From Mangrovibrevibacter kandeliae (GTDB lineage: Bacteria; Pseudomonadota; Alphaproteobacteria; Rhizobiales; Rhizobiaceae): DNA of 64,000 bases. Shown in pieces: positions 60,414 through 64,000 of this stretch. Within the stretch, counting starts at the first letter, position 1, and each line of letters starts with the position of its first letter. A program made the position numbers and the translations under genes. Under the pieces are notes generated by a model that saw only the letters and a list, made by a program, of their open reading frames with translations, ran no database searches and was not told where the DNA came from. The DNA is taken from NCBI RefSeq assembly GCF_024519155.1, contig NZ_JANIFJ010000001.1:372001-436000 (forward strand), given 5' to 3'.

Positions 60414-61355
60414 ATGAGCCATATCGAAGCCCAGGAAGCGGCCGAAGGGGTCGGGGCCGACATCCCGACCAGGCGAGCGAAGCGCAGCGTGCGCCGGCAG
60501 ATGCTGGCCGAGTTCTGGTCCTATTTCAGCGAGAATCGCGGGGCGCTGGTCGGCCTCGTGGTGTTCGGCCTCGTCGTGCTGATCGCCTTTGCCGCGCCGC
60601 TGATCGCGCCGCACTCGCCGATCGCGCAGAACCGCGACGCGCTGCTGGTGCCGCCCTTCTGGCAGGATGGCGGCAGCACGGCCTATCTACTCGGGACCGA
60701 CGCGGTCGGGCGCGACATCCTCTCGCGGCTGATCTACGGCTCGCAATATTCGCTGTTCATCGGCGTTCTCGTGGTGGTGATCGCCGTCACCGTCGGCATC
60801 GCCGTCGGCCTCATCGCCGGCTATGTCGGCGGCTGGCTCGACACCGCGATCATGCGCGTCATGGACGTGATCCTCGCCTTCCCCTCGCTGCTCCTGGCGC
60901 TGGTGCTGGTGGCGGTGCTCGGGCCAGGCCTGGTCAACGCGATGATCGCGATCGCCCTCGTCCTGCAGCCGCATTTCGTCCGGCTGACCCGCGCCTCGGT
61001 GATGGCCGAGAAACAGCGCGACTACGTCACGGCGGCGCGCGTCGTCGGCGCGAGCCCGCTGCGGCTGATGCTCGTGACGATCCTGCCCAACTGCCTCGGG
61101 CCGCTGATCGTGCAGGCGACGCTGTCCTTCTCGAACGCCATCCTCGATGCGGCGGCACTCGGCTTCCTCGGCATGGGCGCACAGCCGCCGACGCCCGAAT
61201 GGGGCACGATGCTCGCCGAGGCGCGCGAGTTCATCCTGCGCGCTTGGTGGGTCGTGACCTTCCCGGGGCTGGCGATCCTGATCACGGTGCTCGCGATCAA
61301 CCTCGTCGGCGACGGCCTGCGCGACGCGCTCGACCCGAAGCTCAAGCGGAGTTGA
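60414..61355 (+). CDS. Peptide-type ABC transporter permease (DppC-like)
   Basis: The protein has 313 residues, with the N-terminal OppC domain (FWSYFSENRGALVGLVVFGLVVLIAFAAPLIAPHSP, in part), LLGTDAVGRDILSRLIYGS and the EAA loop EKQRDYVTAARVVGAS. It forms the transmembrane channel with the DppB-like subunit. AGGAGG precedes the ATG. A hypothetical gene starts 1 nt after its stop. Confidence 0.94.
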   Translation: MSHIEAQEAAEGVGADIPTRRAKRSVRRQMLAEFWSYFSENRGALVGLVVFGLVVLIAFAAPLIAPHSPIAQNRDALLVPPFWQDGGSTAYLLGTDAVGRDILSRLIYGSQYSLFIGVLVVVIAVTVGIAVGLIAGYVGGWLDTAIMRVMDVILAFPSLLLALVLVAVLGPGLVNAMIAIALVLQPHFVRLTRASVMAEKQRDYVTAARVVGASPLRLMLVTILPNCLGPLIVQATLSFSNAILDAAALGFLGMGAQPPTPEWGTMLAEAREFILRAWWVVTFPGLAILITVLAINLVGDGLRDALDPKLKRS

Positions 61356-61356
61356 G

Positions 61357-61953
61357 GTGGGCGAATGGCTCGGACCCGCCGTCACGGCAGCCGTCATCTC
61401 GTCGCTGATCGCCGCGATCGGCTGGTATGTGAGCTGGCGCACGGCGAACGGACTCGAGCGCCGGCGCCGGCGGGAACGGGTGCGCGACGTCCAGACGGCG
61501 CTGCTCGCCGAGATCCGCTCCATGGTCTTCCATCTCGGGCAGTACGATCCGGCGCAGGTGATGGTCGGCGCGAGGTCTCAGCTGTCCGCCGATCCCGCAC
61601 ACACGCCTTTCGTGCCGCGCGAGCCGGGTGCGCCGCTCTATGAGGCCGTCGTGAAGGAGATCTCGATCTTGCCGAACGCGGTGATCGATCCGGTCGTCCT
61701 GTTCTACCGGCAACAGAACGTCATCGCGCAATTTGCCGAGGATCTCCGCTCGGAGCGGTTCCAGCAGCTCAAGGCGGAGCAGAAGCTTGCGATGATCGAG
61801 GACTACCTCGCCCTGCGAGGCTACGCCGCCGCGTTGGGGCGCGATGCGATGCTCGCCCTGGACCCGCGGTCCAGCGCGCTGGCTAGTAGATCGGCCGCGG
61901 ACCCGTCGGCCCAGCAATCGGCTTCGGACGTTGAGGCTTCGTCGAGGTCATGA
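61357..61953 (+). CDS. Hypothetical membrane protein inside the transporter operon
   Basis: The GTG at 61357 begins one base after the DppC-like stop and gives 198 residues. One N-terminal membrane helix ([20 protein letters not shown]) is followed by an Arg-rich stretch ([15 protein letters not shown]) and a helical cytoplasmic domain. No family is recognised; the layout is like small membrane-anchored proteins with a coiled cytoplasmic part. It separates permeases from ATPases, which are normally adjacent. The tight spacing suggests co-expression. A transport role is unproven. Confidence 0.7.
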   Translation: MGEWLGPAVTAAVISSLIAAIGWYVSWRTANGLERRRRRERVRDVQTALLAEIRSMVFHLGQYDPAQVMVGARSQLSADPAHTPFVPREPGAPLYEAVVKEISILPNAVIDPVVLFYRQQNVIAQFAEDLRSERFQQLKAEQKLAMIEDYLALRGYAAALGRDAMLALDPRSSALASRSAADPSAQQSASDVEASSRS

Positions 61954-62008
61954 CGCATCTTTCCGTTCGTCGCCAATATATGCCCTCCAAGTCTGTGATG
62001 TAAGAGCG

Positions 62009-63082
62009 ATGTCCCTTCTCTCCATCCGCAACCTCTCCGTCACGTTCCGGACGGCCTCCGGCCCGTTCAAGGCCGTCGATGGTGTCGACATATCGGTCGA
62101 GCCCGGCGAGGTGCTCGGCATCGTCGGCGAGTCCGGCTCCGGCAAGTCGGTGGCGATGCTCGGCCTGATGGGCCTCCTGCCGCCCACCGCCACCGTCACC
62201 GCCGACGAGATCGCTTTCCAGGGCCGCGACCTGCGCGGCCTGTCGCGGCGCGAGCGGCGCAAGATCATCGGCAAGGACATGGCGATGATCTTTCAGGAGC
62301 CGATCGCCAGCCTCAACCCGTGCTTCACCGTCGGCCAGCAGATTGGCGAGACGCTGCGCGAGCATCTCGGTCTCGACAAGGCGGCGCGGCGCGAGCGGAC
62401 CCTCGAGCTGCTGCGCAAGGTCGGCATCCCGGAGCCGGAGCGGCGCATGCGGGCCTTTCCGCACCAGTTGTCCGGCGGCATGAGCCAGCGCGTGATGATC
62501 GCGATGGCGATCGCCTGCGAGCCGAAGCTGCTGATCGCCGACGAGCCGACGACGGCGCTCGACGTGACGATCCAGGCGCAGATCCTCGACCTGCTGCTCG
62601 ACCTGCAGCGCGAGCGCGGCATGGCGATGATCCTGATCACCCACGACATGGGCGTGATCGCCGAGACCGCCAACCGCGTCGTGGTCCAGTATGCCGGCAC
62701 TCAGGTCGAGCGGCAGCAGGTGGTCGATCTCTTCGACGAGCCGCGGCACCCCTATACGGCGGCGTTGCTCGCCGCGATGCCAGAGCGGGCGCGCGGCGGC
62801 CGGCTGCCGACGATCCCGGGGGTGGTGCCGGGGCAGGGCGACCGGCCGACCGGTTGTCTGTTCAACCCGCGCTGTCCGAAGGCCGACGAGCGCTGCCGCA
62901 CGGTGCAGCCGCCGCGCCAGCCGCGCGAACTCGGCGAAGCGCTCTGCCACTATCCGCTCGGCGCCGACCCGCGTCGGCCAGAGGACATCCCGCCGGGCTT
63001 CGGACCGGACGGTCTCGCCGGATTCGAAGGCGGCGCCCGCCCGTCCGACATCACGCCCGACATGAGGGGAGCGGCTCGATGA
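62009..63082 (+). CDS. Peptide-type ABC transporter ATPase (DppD-like)
   Basis: The protein has 357 residues from the ATG at 62009. It has Walker [10 protein letters not shown]-loop [10 protein letters not shown], signature LSGGMSQRV, Walker [13 protein letters not shown] and the switch His in ITHDMG. The C-terminal oligopeptide/Fe-S-type extension [16 protein letters not shown] is complete. It is paired with the DppF-like ATPase, which it overlaps by 4 nt. Confidence 0.95.
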   Translation: MSLLSIRNLSVTFRTASGPFKAVDGVDISVEPGEVLGIVGESGSGKSVAMLGLMGLLPPTATVTADEIAFQGRDLRGLSRRERRKIIGKDMAMIFQEPIASLNPCFTVGQQIGETLREHLGLDKAARRERTLELLRKVGIPEPERRMRAFPHQLSGGMSQRVMIAMAIACEPKLLIADEPTTALDVTIQAQILDLLLDLQRERGMAMILITHDMGVIAETANRVVVQYAGTQVERQQVVDLFDEPRHPYTAALLAAMPERARGGRLPTIPGVVPGQGDRPTGCLFNPRCPKADERCRTVQPPRQPRELGEALCHYPLGADPRRPEDIPPGFGPDGLAGFEGGARPSDITPDMRGAAR

Positions 63083-64000
63083 GCCCCATCGTCATCGCCG
63101 ACAAGGTCGGCCAAACCTATTCCATCTCCCGCGGTGCCTTCCGCCCGACGGCCGATCTCAAGGCGGTGCAGGAGGCGAGCTTCGAGGTCTCGGCCGGCGA
63201 GACGCTGGCGATCGTCGGCGAGTCGGGCTGCGGCAAGTCGACCCTGGCGCGCATGCTGACGATGATCGAGACGCCGACGAGCGGCACGCTCACCATCGAC
63301 GGCATCGATGTCGCGACCGCCGGGGCGGCTGAGCTGAAGCGGCTGCGCTCGACGGTGCAGATCGTCTTCCAGAACCCTTACGGCTCGCTCAACCCGCGCC
63401 AGAAGGTCGGCGCGATCATCGAGGAGCCGCTGAAGATCAACACCGACCTGTCGGCCGCCGAACGACGGGCGAAGGCCGAGAAGCTGCTGGCCGAGGTGGG
63501 CCTGCGCCCCGAGCACTACAACCGCTACCCGCACATGTTCTCCGGCGGCCAGCGCCAGCGCATCGCGGTCGCACGCGCCATCGCGCTGGAGCCGAAGATC
63601 CTCGTCCTCGACGAGCCGGTCTCGGCGCTCGACGTCTCGATCCAGGCGCAGATCCTGAACCTCCTCGCCGACCTGCAGGAGCGGCTGGGGCTCACCTACA
63701 TCTTCATCAGCCACGACCTGTCGGTGGTCCGGCACGTCGCCGACCGGGTGATGGTGATGTATCTCGGCCGGCCGATCGAGATCGCCCCCGTCGAGACGCT
63801 CTACACCGACCCGCAGCATCCCTACACCCGCGCGCTGCTCGCGGCGACGCCAGCGGCGCGGCCGGGCCAGCGCGGCGAGCGCGCGAAGCTGGTGGGCGAA
63901 CTGCCGTCCCCCTTCAATCCGCCCAAGGGATGCGCCTTCAACCCGCGCTGCCCGTTCGCCGACGAGCGCACCCGCACCGAGCGGCCGACGCTGAAGCGCC
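63079..64000 (+). CDS. Peptide-type ABC transporter ATPase (DppF-like), cut by window end
   Basis: The gene starts at the ATG overlapping the previous stop and runs off the right edge with about 307 codons visible. Walker [22 protein letters not shown], signature FSGGQRQR, Walker [12 protein letters not shown] and ISHDLS are intact. The C-terminal extension reads [20 protein letters not shown]: the last Cys usual in this motif (ERC) is Thr here. The end of the protein is not in the window. Confidence 0.93.
   Translation, partial: MSPIVIADKVGQTYSISRGAFRPTADLKAVQEASFEVSAGETLAIVGESGCGKSTLARMLTMIETPTSGTLTIDGIDVATAGAAELKRLRSTVQIVFQNPYGSLNPRQKVGAIIEEPLKINTDLSAAERRAKAEKLLAEVGLRPEHYNRYPHMFSGGQRQRIAVARAIALEPKILVLDEPVSALDVSIQAQILNLLADLQERLGLTYIFISHDLSVVRHVADRVMVMYLGRPIEIAPVETLYTDPQHPYTRALLAATPAARPGQRGERAKLVGELPSPFNPPKGCAFNPRCPFADERTRTERPTLKR

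Overview
The window is high-GC DNA with long spurious open frames on the opposite strand of most genes. It carries a nearly complete flagellar regulon of the alphaproteobacterial, Hyphomicrobiales (Rhizobiales) type. The lineage call rests on motE, motC, a Rem/FtcR-type regulator, flaF/flbT, FliK beside motC, a gene order close to that of Sinorhizobium/Agrobacterium/Brucella, and a PhyR-NepR-EcfG general stress module. I cannot resolve family or genus from the sequence alone.

Layout. 1-754 is the end of a ferritin-like gene cut by the window edge. 853-3144 (minus) holds fliI, flgF and a small upstream ORF. It is divergent from 3286-8702 (plus): motA, fliM, a PflI-like membrane gene, fliN, fliG, flhB and a conserved hypothetical. 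9142-15843 is the rod/ring/export operon flgB-flgC-fliE-flgG-flgA-flgI-motE-flgH-fliL-fliP. Two divergent flagellin genes follow: a 285-residue one on minus and an 847-residue one on plus. 20390-27378 is a tightly overlapped operon of fliF, a FliH-like gene, motB, motC and fliK. The regulator rem (27931-28602) has a strong terminator. 28784-39704 carries flgE-flgK-flgL-flaF-flbT-flgD-fliQ, then flhA-fliR and four small genes that look like FliJ, rod-binding, FlgN-like and membrane-anchored accessory proteins.

39756-48283 (minus) encodes an ABC-F ATPase, an RND efflux pump with its adaptor, a triple PRC-barrel periplasmic protein and a 53-residue DUF1328 membrane protein. 48494-49459 is a diacylglycerol-kinase-like gene. 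49505-51054 (minus) is a run of small hypothetical and membrane genes of stress type. 51228-54437 is the general stress response core: ecfG and nepR (minus), divergent phyR (plus) and an HWE histidine kinase, followed by two small exported or lipoprotein genes. By eye there are four exact GGAAC-N16/17-(C/T)GTT promoters here and two relaxed ones, so the 48-55 kb stretch reads as a general-stress island next to the motility island. The end holds a HugZ-like flavin-binding-fold gene, mrp and a dipeptide-type ABC transporter operon whose last ATPase gene runs off the right edge.

The most unusual features are: (i) the giant flagellin and the enlarged hook protein FlgE contain the same ~110-residue repeat module, four and two copies respectively; (ii) fliF sits at the head of the motBC-fliK operon, and no visN/visR lies near flhB; (iii) MotC has a His-rich low-complexity N-terminus; (iv) a 22-bp perfect palindrome and a TTAACCAT box lie upstream of rem; (v) the phyR and nepR promoters stand back to back. 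No tRNA, rRNA, CRISPR array or insertion sequence was recognised.
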